NCBI GenBank assembly: GCA_017411945.1
Contig: JAFQPD010000147.1
Coordinates: 1-26,897, forward strand
Source: Mailhella sp.
GTDB lineage: Bacteria; Desulfobacterota; Desulfovibrionia; Desulfovibrionales; Desulfovibrionaceae
DNA: 26,897 nt
Direction of reading: 5' to 3'
The notes under the pieces are model-generated. The model saw nothing but the letters and a program-made list of their open reading frames with translations, was not told the origin of the DNA and made no database searches. The position numbers were made by a program, and so were the translations under genes. Below are positions 15,657 to 23,672 of this stretch, in pieces. Each line of letters starts with the position of its first letter. Position 1 is the first letter of the stretch.

Positions 15657-15727
15657 GGCATTATTATCCTAGGAAGTTTGGCTGCTCCCTTGCGGGCCGT
15701 CCAGTCTGAAACTGTTTCGGAGAATCT

Positions 15728-16333
15728 ATGTCAAAGTTTGCTGACCAGGCTATAGGCCTCATCGAAACCGTGGGCATGGTCCCTGCTATTTATGGCGCGG
15801 ACGCCATGCTGAAAGCCGCCGATGTCGATCTCATCGCCTATGAGAACGTCGGCTCCACTCTGGTGACCATCATGGTCAGGGGCGATGTGGCTGCCGTGCG
15901 CGCCTCCGTGGAAGCTGGCAAGGCCTACGCTTCCTCCATCGGCAAGCTCACTGCCCACAATGTCATGCCTCGCCCGGTTCGCCCTGTGAGCGATATTGCC
16001 CGCATCTACACCGTGGCTGAAGAGCCTTCCGAGCCCCGTCTTCAGGCTATCGGCCTTATCGAGACCTTCGGCATCGTCTATGTCATGGAAGCGGCCGACG
16101 CCATGATAAAGGCTGCCGACGTGGAGCTCATCGGCTTCGAGAACGTTGCCTCCGGCTATATTTCCGTGCTCGTCCAGGGCGATGTGGGAGCCTGCCAGGC
16201 CGCAGTGGCCGCCGGCGTGAAGGCCGTTGAAGCCATGGAGACCACGGTGTACAGCTCCTGCGTCATCCCCACTCCCCACAGGGACCTTGTGAAGATGACG
16301 CGCCGCTATGCCATGGAGAACCTTCTTCCCTGA
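15728..16333 (+). CDS. Bacterial microcompartment shell protein, tandem BMC domains (BMC-T)
   Basis: A 201-residue protein with two BMC folds, about residues 6-92 and 104-190. Each starts with AIGLIET and contains ADAM(L/I)KAADV(D/E)LI and a GDV segment (MVRGDVAAV, LVQGDVGAC). Tandem-domain proteins form trimers that look like hexamers and tile microcompartment facets, often carrying a larger or gated pore. Pore-side loops are ENVGSTLVTI and ENVASGYISV. No Fe-S-binding cysteine of the PduT kind is visible in these loops. GGAG precedes ATG 15728. It is the first gene of the choline operon, just after the MerR-type promoter. Confidence 0.93.
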   Translation: MSKFADQAIGLIETVGMVPAIYGADAMLKAADVDLIAYENVGSTLVTIMVRGDVAAVRASVEAGKAYASSIGKLTAHNVMPRPVRPVSDIARIYTVAEEPSEPRLQAIGLIETFGIVYVMEAADAMIKAADVELIGFENVASGYISVLVQGDVGACQAAVAAGVKAVEAMETTVYSSCVIPTPHRDLVKMTRRYAMENLLP

Positions 16334-16336
16334 GTT

Positions 16337-16350
16337 GGGGCTTCGGCCCT
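16337..16350 (+). other. UUCG-loop hairpin between operon genes
   Basis: A GGGGC stem around a TTCG loop closed by GCCCT lies just after the stop of the tandem BMC gene. C(UUCG)G loops are exceptionally stable. Without a T-run it is not a full terminator; it may protect or attenuate the mRNA. Confidence 0.5.
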
Positions 16351-16373
16351 GACAGAACAGTAGAGGCTCAGCC

Positions 16374-17840
16374 ATGATTGCCGATAACGATCTGCTTTCC
16401 ATGCAGTACGCCCGCATCCTCGCAGAGAATGCGAAGGAAGCGCAGAAGAAGCTGGCGACCTTTCCGCAGGAGAAGCTCGACTCCATAGTCGAACGCATGG
16501 CCTGCGATATGGAGAAGCACGCCGGCGAGCTTTCTGCCCTTTCCTGTGAGGAAACGGAATACGGGCGCGCGCAGGACAAGGAGATGAAGGATCTCTTCGT
16601 CTGCCGTGCCGTGAAGGAAGCCATGCGCGGCATGCGCTGCGTAGGGCCGCTGAGGGAAGACTCTGCCGGCCATGTTCTGGAAGTGGGCATCCCTCTCGGC
16701 GTCATCGCCGCCATATGCCCTTCCACCAGCCCGGTGTCTACGACCATATACAAGGCTCTGCTGGCGGTGAAGTCCGGCAATGCCATCGTCTTCACCCTGC
16801 ACCCCCGCGCTATGCGCACCATGCGCCGCACGCTGGACCTGCTCATCGAGGCGGCGGTGAAGTCCGGCCTGCCTGAAGGATGCATCTCCTATCTGTCCGT
16901 TACGGCCCGCAAGGGCACGGTGGAGCTCATGCAGCATCCTGCGGTGTCGCTCATCCTGCTCACAGGCGTGGTCGACCTTGTCGATGATGCAGTGGCTTCC
17001 GGCAAGCCCCTCATCTGCGGCGGTACAGGCAACGGCCCCGCCTTCATCGAGCGCACCGCCGATATCCGTCAGGCCGTGGCCGACATCATCCTCAGCAAGA
17101 CCTTCGATTTCGGCATCGCCCCCTCCGCTGAACAGTGCGTGGTAGTGGATGCCCCCGTGGCGGAGGAAGTGCGCCGGGAGTTCATTGAACAGGGGGCGTA
17201 CTTCATGGAGGAAGGGGAAGTGCGCGCCATGGCAGCTCGCCTTTTCCACCATGACGGCCGCCGCCGTTCCGACATGGTGGGCATCGATGCGCCTTCCCTT
17301 GCCCGCAAGGCCGGCTTCGACGTGCCTGCCGGCACTAAGGTGCTGGTGGCCGAACGCCGCTACGTTTCCGATACCGATGCCTACAACCGCGAACTTCTTT
17401 CCCCCATACTCCCGTGGTATGTGGAAGATGACTGGCGACTGGCCTGCGAGAAGTGCATAGAACTCCTGCTCTTCGACCGCGAGGGCCATACGCTCACCAT
17501 CCATTCCCGCGACCCCGAAGTCATCCGGCAGTTCATCCTCAAGAAGCCCGTGGCCCGCGTTCTGGTGAATACCCCTGCCGCTCTCGGCGGCATAGGGGCG
17601 ACTACCGAACTCTTCCCCTCCATGACTCTGGGCAGCGGACTTGCCGGGAAGGGCATCACCACGGATAACGTTTCGCCCATGAACCTCGTCTATGTCCGCC
17701 GAGTGGGCTATCCTGCCCGCAGGGCCGGACTGCCCGAAGGCATGAGGCCGGGCGCATGCGCGGCAGGGCCTGACATGGAAGCCCTCCGGCAGATGCTCGA
17801 CCAGGTCATCCGCCAGTGCCTTGCTTCCGGAACGGACTGA
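16374..17840 (+). CDS. Aldehyde dehydrogenase (CoA-acylating) homologue with the catalytic cysteine replaced
   Basis: A 488-residue relative of EutE, PduP and the AdhE aldehyde dehydrogenase half, which convert acetaldehyde to acetyl-CoA with NAD+. Conserved pieces are LGVIAAICPSTSPVSTTIYKAL, NAIVFTLHPRA, GKPLICGGTGNGPAFIERTADI and SKTFDFG. The family then has the nucleophilic Cys (AdhE FDNGVICASEQS; EutE-like FDNNLPCIAEK), but here the text is FDFGIAPSAEQC, putting Pro250 at that position. Cys255 is the nearest cysteine, five residues later. The C-terminus has a Gly/Pro-rich linker followed by DMEALRQMLDQVIRQCL, an amphipathic helix like microcompartment encapsulation peptides. It may be a non-catalytic or altered-function cargo protein; a second, active paralogue elsewhere would be expected. 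Gene placement in the cut operon is clear; activity is doubtful. Confidence 0.88.
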   Translation: MIADNDLLSMQYARILAENAKEAQKKLATFPQEKLDSIVERMACDMEKHAGELSALSCEETEYGRAQDKEMKDLFVCRAVKEAMRGMRCVGPLREDSAGHVLEVGIPLGVIAAICPSTSPVSTTIYKALLAVKSGNAIVFTLHPRAMRTMRRTLDLLIEAAVKSGLPEGCISYLSVTARKGTVELMQHPAVSLILLTGVVDLVDDAVASGKPLICGGTGNGPAFIERTADIRQAVADIILSKTFDFGIAPSAEQCVVVDAPVAEEVRREFIEQGAYFMEEGEVRAMAARLFHHDGRRRSDMVGIDAPSLARKAGFDVPAGTKVLVAERRYVSDTDAYNRELLSPILPWYVEDDWRLACEKCIELLLFDREGHTLTIHSRDPEVIRQFILKKPVARVLVNTPAALGGIGATTELFPSMTLGSGLAGKGITTDNVSPMNLVYVRRVGYPARRAGLPEGMRPGACAAGPDMEALRQMLDQVIRQCLASGTD

Positions 17841-17885
17841 TTTTTTTATTTTATTGTTTTAGATATGCATCAACGGAGGAATAAA

Positions 17886-20405
17886 GTGGCTCTTCACGAC
17901 TTATCCAGCAAGATCGCCGAGATAACCCGCGGCCTTTCCGAATCCGATAGAGAGACCCTGCGCAAGATTTTCGAAGGAGTTTCCGCCGAGCTGCTCCAGG
18001 GTGCCGCCGCATCTTCTGCCGGCATTCCCGATGGTCCTACCGAACGTCACAAGCTCCTGAAGAGAAACTTCCTCAAACAGGTGCCCCGCATTTCCATCCA
18101 TCGTGCTCAGGTCATCACCGAGATGGACAAGGCCAATCCCGGCATGCCCAAGATCCTCCTGCGCGCCAAGGCCTTCCGCCGCTGTTGCGAGACCGCTCCT
18201 CTGGTCATCCAGGATAACGAGCTCATCGTCGGTTCCCCCTGCGGCTCGCCCCGCACCGGCGCTTTCTCGCCTGATATCTCCTGGCGCTGGCTCCGCGATG
18301 AGCTGGACACCATTGCCCATCGTCCGCAGGACCCCTTCTTCATCTCCGAAGAAGACAAGAAGATACTGCGGGAAGAGATCTTCCCCTACTGGCAGGGCAA
18401 GTCTGTGGACGAGTTCTGTGAAGCCCAGTACCGCGAAGCCGGCGTGTGGGAGCTTTCCGGCGAATCCTTCGTTTCCGACTGCTCCTACCATGCCCTGAAC
18501 GGCGGCGGCGACTCCAACCCCGGCTACGACGTCATCCTCATGAAGAAGGGCATGATGGATATCCAGAAAGAGGCCCTTGCCAAGCTGGAAACGCTGGACT
18601 ACGAGAACCCCGAAGACCTGGACAAGATCTATTTCTACAAGTCCATCATCGACACCACCGAAGGCGTGATGACCTACGCCCGCCGCCTTTCCGCCTATGC
18701 CGCTGAGCTGGCCGACCGCGAGGGCGACCCGAAGCGCCGCGCCGAACTGCGCAAGATTTCCGAAGTCAACGCCCGCGTGCCCGCCTACGCACCCACCAGC
18801 TTCTGGGAAGCCATCCAGTCCGTGTGGACTGTTGAATCCCTCCTGCCTGTGGAAGAGAACCAGACCGGCATGTCCATCGGCCGTGTTGACCAGTACATGT
18901 ACCCCTTCTACAAGGCGGACGTCGAATCTGGCCGCATGAGCGAATACGAAGCGTTCGACCTTGCCGGCTGCATGCTCATCAAGATGTCTGAAATGATGTG
19001 GCTCACCAGCGAAGGCGGTTCCAAGTTCTTTGCAGGCTACCAGCCCTTCGTGAACATGTGCGTGGGCGGCGTGACCCGTGAAGGCCGCGACGCTACCAAC
19101 GACCTCACCTACCTTCTCATGGATGCCGTGCGCCATGTGCGCATCTACCAGCCTTCTCTGGCCACCCGTGTGCACAACAAGTCCCCGGAGAAGTACCTGC
19201 GCAAGATAGTGGACGTCATCCGCTCCGGCATGGGCTTCCCTGCCGTGCATTTCGACGATTCCCACATCAAGATGATGCTCGCCAAGGGCGTTTCCATCGA
19301 AGATGCCCGCGACTACTGCCTTATGGGCTGTGTGGAACCGCAGAAGGCCGGCCGCCTGTATCAGTGGACCTCCACTTCCTACACCCAGTGGCCCATCTGC
19401 ATCGAACTTGCCCTGAACCACGGCGTGCCGCTGTGGTACGGCAAGCCCGTCACCCCCGATGCTGGCGACCTTTCCCAGTTCGATACCTGGGAAAAGTTCG
19501 AAGAAGCCGTCAAGGATCAGATCCGCTACGTCACCAAGTGGACCTCCGTGGCCACTGTCATCTCCCAGCGCGTGCACCGCGAACTCGCTCCCAAGCCTCT
19601 CATGTCCATCATGTATGAAGGCTGCATGGAAAAGGGCTGCGACGTTTCCTCCGGCGGCGCCATGTACAACTTCGGCCCCGGTGTTGTCTGGAGCGGTCTG
19701 GCTACCTATGCCGACTCCATGGCTGCCATCAAGAAGCTGGTCTACGACGACAGGAAGTATACTCTCGCCCAGCTCAACGAAGCCCTGAAGGCCGATTTCG
19801 TGGGCTATGACCAGATCCGCCGCGACTGCCTCGATGCCCCCAAGTACGGCAATGACGACGACTATGCCGACCTCATCGCCGCCGACCTCATCGCTTTCAC
19901 CGAGCGCGAGCACCGCAAGTACCGCACCCTGTATTCTGTGCTCAGCCACGGCACGCTGTCCATCTCCAACAACACTCCCTTCGGCCAGCTCACCGGCGCT
20001 TCCGCCAACGGCCGCAAGGCATGGCTGCCCCTTTCCGACGGCATCAGCCCCACGCAGGGCGCCGACTTCAAGGGCCCCACTGCCATCATCAAGTCTGTTT
20101 CCAAGATGGCCAACGACAACATGAACATCGGCATGGTGCATAACTTCAAGCTGATGAGCGGCCTGCTCGATACTCCCGAAGGCGAGAACGGCATAGTCAC
20201 GCTCATCCGCACCGCCAGCATCCTCGGCAACGGAGAGATGCAGTTCAACTACCTCGACAATAACACCCTCCTGCAGGCTCAGAAGAACCCCGAGAATTAT
20301 CGCGACCTTGTGGTGCGCGTGGCCGGCTACAGCGCCTTCTTCGTGGAACTGTGCAAGGATGTGCAGGACGAGATCATCAGCAGAACCGTGCTCCGTTCCA
20401 TCTAG
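17886..20405 (+). CDS. cutC: Choline trimethylamine-lyase CutC (glycyl radical enzyme)
   Basis: CutC cleaves choline to trimethylamine and acetaldehyde. GTG 17886 is chosen because GGAGGA lies 5 nt upstream; an in-frame ATG at 17865 lacks this site. The 839-residue protein has the thiyl cysteine Cys482 in MGCVEPQ with Glu484, and the glycyl radical residue Gly814 in RVAGYSAFF near the C-terminus. Their 332-residue spacing equals that of Desulfovibrio alaskensis CutC (Cys489/Gly821, from memory). Choline-binding residues match: Tyr201 and Asp209 (CSYHALNGGGDSNPGYD), and Thr495 and Tyr499 (QWTSTSYTQWP). These distinguish it from pyruvate formate-lyase, glycerol dehydratase and isethionate lyase. 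Residues 1-38 form an amphipathic helix with a linker, a probable encapsulation peptide. A T-rich stretch (17841-17860) separates it from the preceding gene. Confidence 0.97.
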   Translation: MALHDLSSKIAEITRGLSESDRETLRKIFEGVSAELLQGAAASSAGIPDGPTERHKLLKRNFLKQVPRISIHRAQVITEMDKANPGMPKILLRAKAFRRCCETAPLVIQDNELIVGSPCGSPRTGAFSPDISWRWLRDELDTIAHRPQDPFFISEEDKKILREEIFPYWQGKSVDEFCEAQYREAGVWELSGESFVSDCSYHALNGGGDSNPGYDVILMKKGMMDIQKEALAKLETLDYENPEDLDKIYFYKSIIDTTEGVMTYARRLSAYAAELADREGDPKRRAELRKISEVNARVPAYAPTSFWEAIQSVWTVESLLPVEENQTGMSIGRVDQYMYPFYKADVESGRMSEYEAFDLAGCMLIKMSEMMWLTSEGGSKFFAGYQPFVNMCVGGVTREGRDATNDLTYLLMDAVRHVRIYQPSLATRVHNKSPEKYLRKIVDVIRSGMGFPAVHFDDSHIKMMLAKGVSIEDARDYCLMGCVEPQKAGRLYQWTSTSYTQWPICIELALNHGVPLWYGKPVTPDAGDLSQFDTWEKFEEAVKDQIRYVTKWTSVATVISQRVHRELAPKPLMSIMYEGCMEKGCDVSSGGAMYNFGPGVVWSGLATYADSMAAIKKLVYDDRKYTLAQLNEALKADFVGYDQIRRDCLDAPKYGNDDDYADLIAADLIAFTEREHRKYRTLYSVLSHGTLSISNNTPFGQLTGASANGRKAWLPLSDGISPTQGADFKGPTAIIKSVSKMANDNMNIGMVHNFKLMSGLLDTPEGENGIVTLIRTASILGNGEMQFNYLDNNTLLQAQKNPENYRDLVVRVAGYSAFFVELCKDVQDEIISRTVLRSI

Positions 20406-20444
20406 TGTGGACAGAACGAAAGGAACAGGACAGCGGAGGCATTC

Positions 20445-21377
20445 GTGATGGAAAGAAAAGCGCTTATCTTCAACATACAGAAGTATAATCTGTATGATGG
20501 GCCGGGAATCCGGACGCTGGTCTTCTTCAAAGGGTGCCCTCTGCGCTGTCTCTGGTGCTCCAACCCCGAAGGGCAGAAGAAGAACTGCCAGATACTCTTC
20601 AAGAAAGACCTTTGCACCCACTGCGGGGCCTGTGCCGCAGTATGCCCCGCCGGCGTGCACGTCATGGATTTCGTGGAGAAGAAGCATTCCATCAGGCGCG
20701 ATGTGGAATGTGTGGGCTGCGGCCGCTGTGTGGAAGCCTGCACGCGCAAGGCTCTCAGCCTGACGGGCGAGCTACGCACCATATCGGAGATACTCGAGGT
20801 CATCGAGGAAGACAGCATGTTCTATCAGAGCTCCGGCGGCGGTGTGACGCTTGGCGGAGGCGAAGTGCTCATGCAGCCGGAAGCGGCAGTCAATCTTCTT
20901 GCGGCCTGCCGCCAGAGGGGGATCAATACGGCTATCGAGACCTGTGGCTTTGCCCGTCCTGAAGTAATACGCAAGGTCGCGGAGGTGACAGACCTCTTCC
21001 TCTTCGACCTCAAGCATGTGGATTCTGCCACTCACTATAAGCTCACCGGCGTGCGCAACGAGCAGATCCTTGAGAACCTGCAGTGGCTTCTGGAGAATCG
21101 CGCCAGTGTCAAGGTGCGCGTACCTCTGCTCAAGGGAGTGAACGACAGCGAGGCCGATGTCGAGGCCATGGTGCGTTTCCTCACCCCTTATAAGGATAAT
21201 CGTAATTTCAAGGGGATAGACCTTCTTCCCTATCATAAGCTGGGCGTGAATAAGTATGCTCAGCTGGGCATGGAATATCCTCTGCAGGGCGATCCGGCTC
21301 TTTCCGAGGCCGACCTTGCCCGCGTGGAGGGCATCATCAGGAAGTTCGATTTCCCGGTCACTGTCATCAGGCACTGA
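20445..21377 (+). CDS. cutD: CutC-activating radical SAM enzyme CutD
   Basis: CutD uses S-adenosylmethionine and a [4Fe-4S] cluster to install the glycyl radical on CutC. The 310-residue protein has the radical SAM motif GCPLRCLWCSNPEGQ (Cys31, Cys35, Cys38, CxxxCxxC). Two ferredoxin-type clusters follow, CTHCGACAAVCPAG and CVGCGRCVEACTRKAL, typical of glycyl radical activases other than PflA. Then come GGGVTLGGGEVLMQPE and the SAM-binding strands. GTG 20445 gives MMERKALIFN with GGAGG 5 nt ahead; ATG 20448, one codon later, is an equally possible start. It is 39 bp downstream of cutC and surely co-transcribed. Confidence 0.95.
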   Translation: MMERKALIFNIQKYNLYDGPGIRTLVFFKGCPLRCLWCSNPEGQKKNCQILFKKDLCTHCGACAAVCPAGVHVMDFVEKKHSIRRDVECVGCGRCVEACTRKALSLTGELRTISEILEVIEEDSMFYQSSGGGVTLGGGEVLMQPEAAVNLLAACRQRGINTAIETCGFARPEVIRKVAEVTDLFLFDLKHVDSATHYKLTGVRNEQILENLQWLLENRASVKVRVPLLKGVNDSEADVEAMVRFLTPYKDNRNFKGIDLLPYHKLGVNKYAQLGMEYPLQGDPALSEADLARVEGIIRKFDFPVTVIRH

Positions 21378-21392
21378 ACAGGATTTTCCGGA

Positions 21393-21436
21393 GGCCAGAA
21401 GGGCCTTCAACATAAGAGTGCGGCAAAGTTCCGCAC
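21393..21436 (+). other. Two short hairpins ahead of the last shell gene
   Basis: In the 76-bp gap between cutD and the shell gene, AGGCC/GGCCT (about 21393-21407) and GTGCGG/CCGCAC (21418-21423 with 21431-21436) can form stem-loops. They could act as mRNA processing or stability elements that raise shell protein output relative to the enzymes. Confidence 0.35.
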
Positions 21437-21453
21437 ATGAAAGGAGAAAACTC

Positions 21454-21735
21454 ATGAAATACGATGCTCTCGGCATGATCGAAACCAAGGGCCTTGTCGG
21501 CGCTGTTGAAGCTGCCGATGCCATGGTCAAGGCCGCCAATGTCACTCTCATCGGCCGCGTTCAGGTGGGCGGCGGCCTGGTGACTGTTATGGTCCGCGGC
21601 GACGTGGGCGCTGTGAAGGCCGCTGTGGACGCGGGTTCTGCTGCTGCCGATCGCGTGGGCGAACTTGTCAGCGTGCATGTCATCCCCCGTCCTCACAGCG
21701 AAGTGGAGCTCATCCTTCCCCATCGCCCTGAGTAA
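21454..21735 (+). CDS. Bacterial microcompartment shell protein, single BMC domain (BMC-H)
   Basis: A 93-residue PduA/EutM-type hexameric shell protein. It starts LGMIETKGLVGAVEAADAMVKAANVTLIG and has the pore loop VQVGGGLVTV, then MVRGDVGAVKAAVDAG and VHVIPRPHSEVE, all canonical. The length is normal for a BMC-H. AAGGAG precedes ATG 21454. It is the last gene of the choline operon and is followed at once by a strong terminator. Its hexamers would form the main facets enclosing CutC, keeping volatile, toxic acetaldehyde inside. Confidence 0.95.
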   Translation: MKYDALGMIETKGLVGAVEAADAMVKAANVTLIGRVQVGGGLVTVMVRGDVGAVKAAVDAGSAAADRVGELVSVHVIPRPHSEVELILPHRPE

Positions 21736-21751
21736 GGCGGCCGGAAACAGG

Positions 21752-21791
21752 AAAAAGCGTCTCCGAAGGGCTTCCTTCGGAGACGCTTTTT
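21752..21791. terminator. Strong bidirectional terminator ending the choline operon
   Basis: Positions 21752-21768 and 21775-21791 form a perfect 17-bp stem with a 6-nt loop, flanked by five A on one side and five T on the other. It therefore works on both strands, ending the choline operon and the convergent MerR gene. Confidence 0.95.
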
Positions 21792-21811
21792 CTATGGCTG
21801 GCGTTCTGCGA

Positions 21812-22660
21812 TCATCGGAACGCTTTCGGGCGGTCGACCTTGACGAGAAGCTCCGTCACATGGCCGGTGCAGTTGCTGGTCGTCCAGTAGTCGGTAACAT
21901 AGCGTTCAAAGCAGTCCTCGTCGGCAGTATAGCCATGACGGCTTATCCACGAGATGAAGCGTTCGTAGGTCTCATGGATGCGCTCGATGTCGCCGATATG
22001 GTAGCAGGAGGCCATCATGCATCCGCCGAAGGAGGTTCGGCCGGCTTCGGAATGGGGCGGGAGCGTCTTCTGGAGTATCTGCACAGGCTGCGGTTCTCCG
22101 TTCATCCGGCTCTTCATGCTGGAAAAATGGATATGCACGGGGCCGGTGATGGCGTTACCCGTTTTTTCCACATAGTCCATGAAGCGGGCGTTGATGATGG
22201 CCGACTTGATGTCGCCCTCGAAGGGCTGTTCCTGGAAGAGGAACTCTTCCTGCGGCACATAGCGCACGGAAACTTCAGTGACCCCCTTGGCGATGACGAG
22301 CTCGGCCTCACGGAGCAGGCCGCGCCAGTCGCGAAGGCTTTCCTCGCTGCGCCGCAGGGCCACCTGCTCCTTCTGTATCTCTGCAAGTTTCCGGTCGAAC
22401 GCTTCCCCCATGAAGTTCGGGATATTGGAGCTGTTTCCGGTGAGGAAGTCCTTCATCTCGTCGAGCTTGAAGCCCATCTGCTTGTAATATTTGAGCACCA
22501 GAACGTTGAGCATCTCATCGTGGGTATAGACGCGGTAATTGTTGCAGTCATGCCGCAGGGAAGAGATGAGCCCCTTCTCGTCGTAGAAACGCAGAGCCTT
22601 TTTGGAAACGTTGCATATCTGGCTCAGTTCGCCGATGGAGTATTGCGTTTTTTTCGACAT
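21812..22660 (-). CDS. MerR-family regulator with GyrI/BmrR-like effector domain
   Basis: A 282-residue transcription activator. ATG 22660 is preceded by GAGGAAGG; an in-frame extension of 27 residues upstream has no ribosome site. Residues 1-75 are the winged-helix MerR domain (YSIGELSQICNVSKKALRFYDEKGLI, NNYRVYTHDEM). A coiled-coil dimer helix follows at about 80-125. The C-terminal 150 residues are a GyrI/BmrR-like ligand domain (VSVRYVPQEEFLF, MMASCYHIGDIERIHETYERF, HVTELLVKV). Such domains in BmrR and its relatives bind bulky organic cations. It is convergent with the choline operon, and two 19-bp-spacer promoters lie at that operon and the SMR gene, so it is the likely activator, perhaps sensing choline, trimethylamine or another quaternary amine. 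DNA binding is well supported; target and ligand are inference. Confidence 0.92.
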   Translation of the reverse strand: MSKKTQYSIGELSQICNVSKKALRFYDEKGLISSLRHDCNNYRVYTHDEMLNVLVLKYYKQMGFKLDEMKDFLTGNSSNIPNFMGEAFDRKLAEIQKEQVALRRSEESLRDWRGLLREAELVIAKGVTEVSVRYVPQEEFLFQEQPFEGDIKSAIINARFMDYVEKTGNAITGPVHIHFSSMKSRMNGEPQPVQILQKTLPPHSEAGRTSFGGCMMASCYHIGDIERIHETYERFISWISRHGYTADEDCFERYVTDYWTTSNCTGHVTELLVKVDRPKAFR

Positions 22661-22847
22661 GTTCCCTTCCTCTGCGGCATGCAGTTTCACAGATGCTGTA
22701 TGTGCATTAGGATTGCATGAAATTTCGACGACTGCAAGCATGCCCCGTGGCGAGGGCTCCAGGCGAGGGCATCCAGCGCGGGAGAGAAGCTGTTCTTCGG
22801 AGGCTGCGATGCGAAAGCCGGGATGGAAAGGCCGCCGGGCGGCGTAC

Positions 22848-22876
22848 TTGCATTTTCCAAGGGAAATTCCTATAGA
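22848..22876 (+). promoter_or_regulatory. Probable sigma70 promoter of the radical SAM gene
   Basis: TTGCAT (22848-22853) and TATAGA (22871-22876) are 17 bp apart, with an expected start about 45 nt before ATG 22929. The spacer holds a small palindrome, TTTCC-AAG-GGAAA (22854-22866), possibly a repressor site. Confidence 0.5.
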
Positions 22877-22928
22877 TAAAAAGAGCCTCAGAAGTTCGGC
22901 GTTTTCTCATACAGACAGGGGAGTATTT

Positions 22929-23546
22929 ATGAACAAGGCCATGACGATACTGTATAAGGTACACGACAACCTTTATGTGAACCTTACCAACAGATGCCCC
23001 TGTGCCTGCACGTTCTGTGTCCGCTTGAGCATGGATACGGTTTCGGCTATCGATGGGCGTTCCCTCTGGCTGGAACGCGAGCCCTCCTATGAAGAAGTGA
23101 TAGCAGAGTTTGATTCGTATAACTTGCAAGACTTTAAAGAGCTCGTCTTTTGCGGCTATGGCGAACCTACGGAAAGGCTGGATGTGCTTCTTGCCGTAGC
23201 CCGCTATGCGAAGGAGCATTTCGGATGCAGGGTTCGCGTGAATACCAACGGCATGGCCGACCTGATATGGGGAAGGGACACATCGCCGGACTTTGCCGGG
23301 GCCGTGGACGTCGTTTCCATCAGCCTGAATTCGCCGGACCCGGTGAAGTATCAGGAAGTTGTGCGCTGCCGCTTCGGAGAAAGATCGTTCCAGGCCATGC
23401 TGGATTTTGCGAAGAATGTGAGGAAGCATGTTCCTGAAGTCGTCCTCACAACGGTAGAGACTGTTCTGAGCAGGGAAGAGGAAGCTCGCTGCGCCGAAAT
23501 ATGCAGGGAAATAGGTGTCTCGTATCGGATACGCCCTTGGGAGTAG
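22929..23546 (+). CDS. Radical SAM protein of the TatD-associated type
   Basis: A 205-residue radical SAM protein starting at ATG 22929 with GGGGAG 5 nt ahead. The cluster motif is in YVNLTNRCPCACTFCVR (CxxxCxxC), near residues 17-33. Other core pieces are ELVFCGYGEPTERLDVLL, VRVNTNGMADLIWGRD and VVSISLNSPDPVKYQEV. The short length and the NRCPCACTFC form match, from memory, the family named radical SAM protein, TatD family-associated. Its reaction is unknown. No TatD gene is beside it here; instead the next gene encodes a different metal-dependent amidohydrolase. It has no accessory Fe-S domain. Confidence 0.88.
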   Translation: MNKAMTILYKVHDNLYVNLTNRCPCACTFCVRLSMDTVSAIDGRSLWLEREPSYEEVIAEFDSYNLQDFKELVFCGYGEPTERLDVLLAVARYAKEHFGCRVRVNTNGMADLIWGRDTSPDFAGAVDVVSISLNSPDPVKYQEVVRCRFGERSFQAMLDFAKNVRKHVPEVVLTTVETVLSREEEARCAEICREIGVSYRIRPWE

Positions 23547-23672
23547 AGCCAGAAGCCCGGCTTGGGAGAGGATGAGCCATAGTCTCAAGTCTGCAAATGT
23601 TGATTTCATCTGAAGAAGAGGGTACACACGAAGACGTTTTCTCTACTTGTCCAGTAGGCAAGGCCATTTTTC

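Larger units (their letters stand above)
15243..15727. other. 485-bp divergent control region of the SMR gene and choline operon
   Basis: No gene is seen. It contains two MerR-type promoters pointing away from each other (15323-15353 minus, 15626-15656 plus). Between them is an inverted repeat, ATCATTT (15410-15416) and AAATGAT (15425-15431) with an 8-nt gap, in an AT-rich patch that may be a further operator. The + strand leader from the predicted start near 15663 to the ATG at 15728 is about 65 nt. Confidence 0.6.

Noticed and set aside
17886..20405. Isethionate sulfite-lyase (IslA) as identity of the glycyl radical enzyme, given the microcompartment and TRAP genes
   Set aside because: Choline-pocket residues (Tyr201, Asp209, Thr495, Tyr499) and the overall text match CutC; the TRAP gene is a separate unit after an AraC gene and a terminator.
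17901..20687. 928-codon open frame on the minus strand opposite cutC and cutD
   Set aside because: It mirrors the codon bias of cutC; no family resemblance.
22661..22741. 27-residue N-terminal extension of the MerR protein
   Set aside because: No ribosome site at the upstream start, while ATG 22660 has a strong one and begins at the normal MerR N-terminus.
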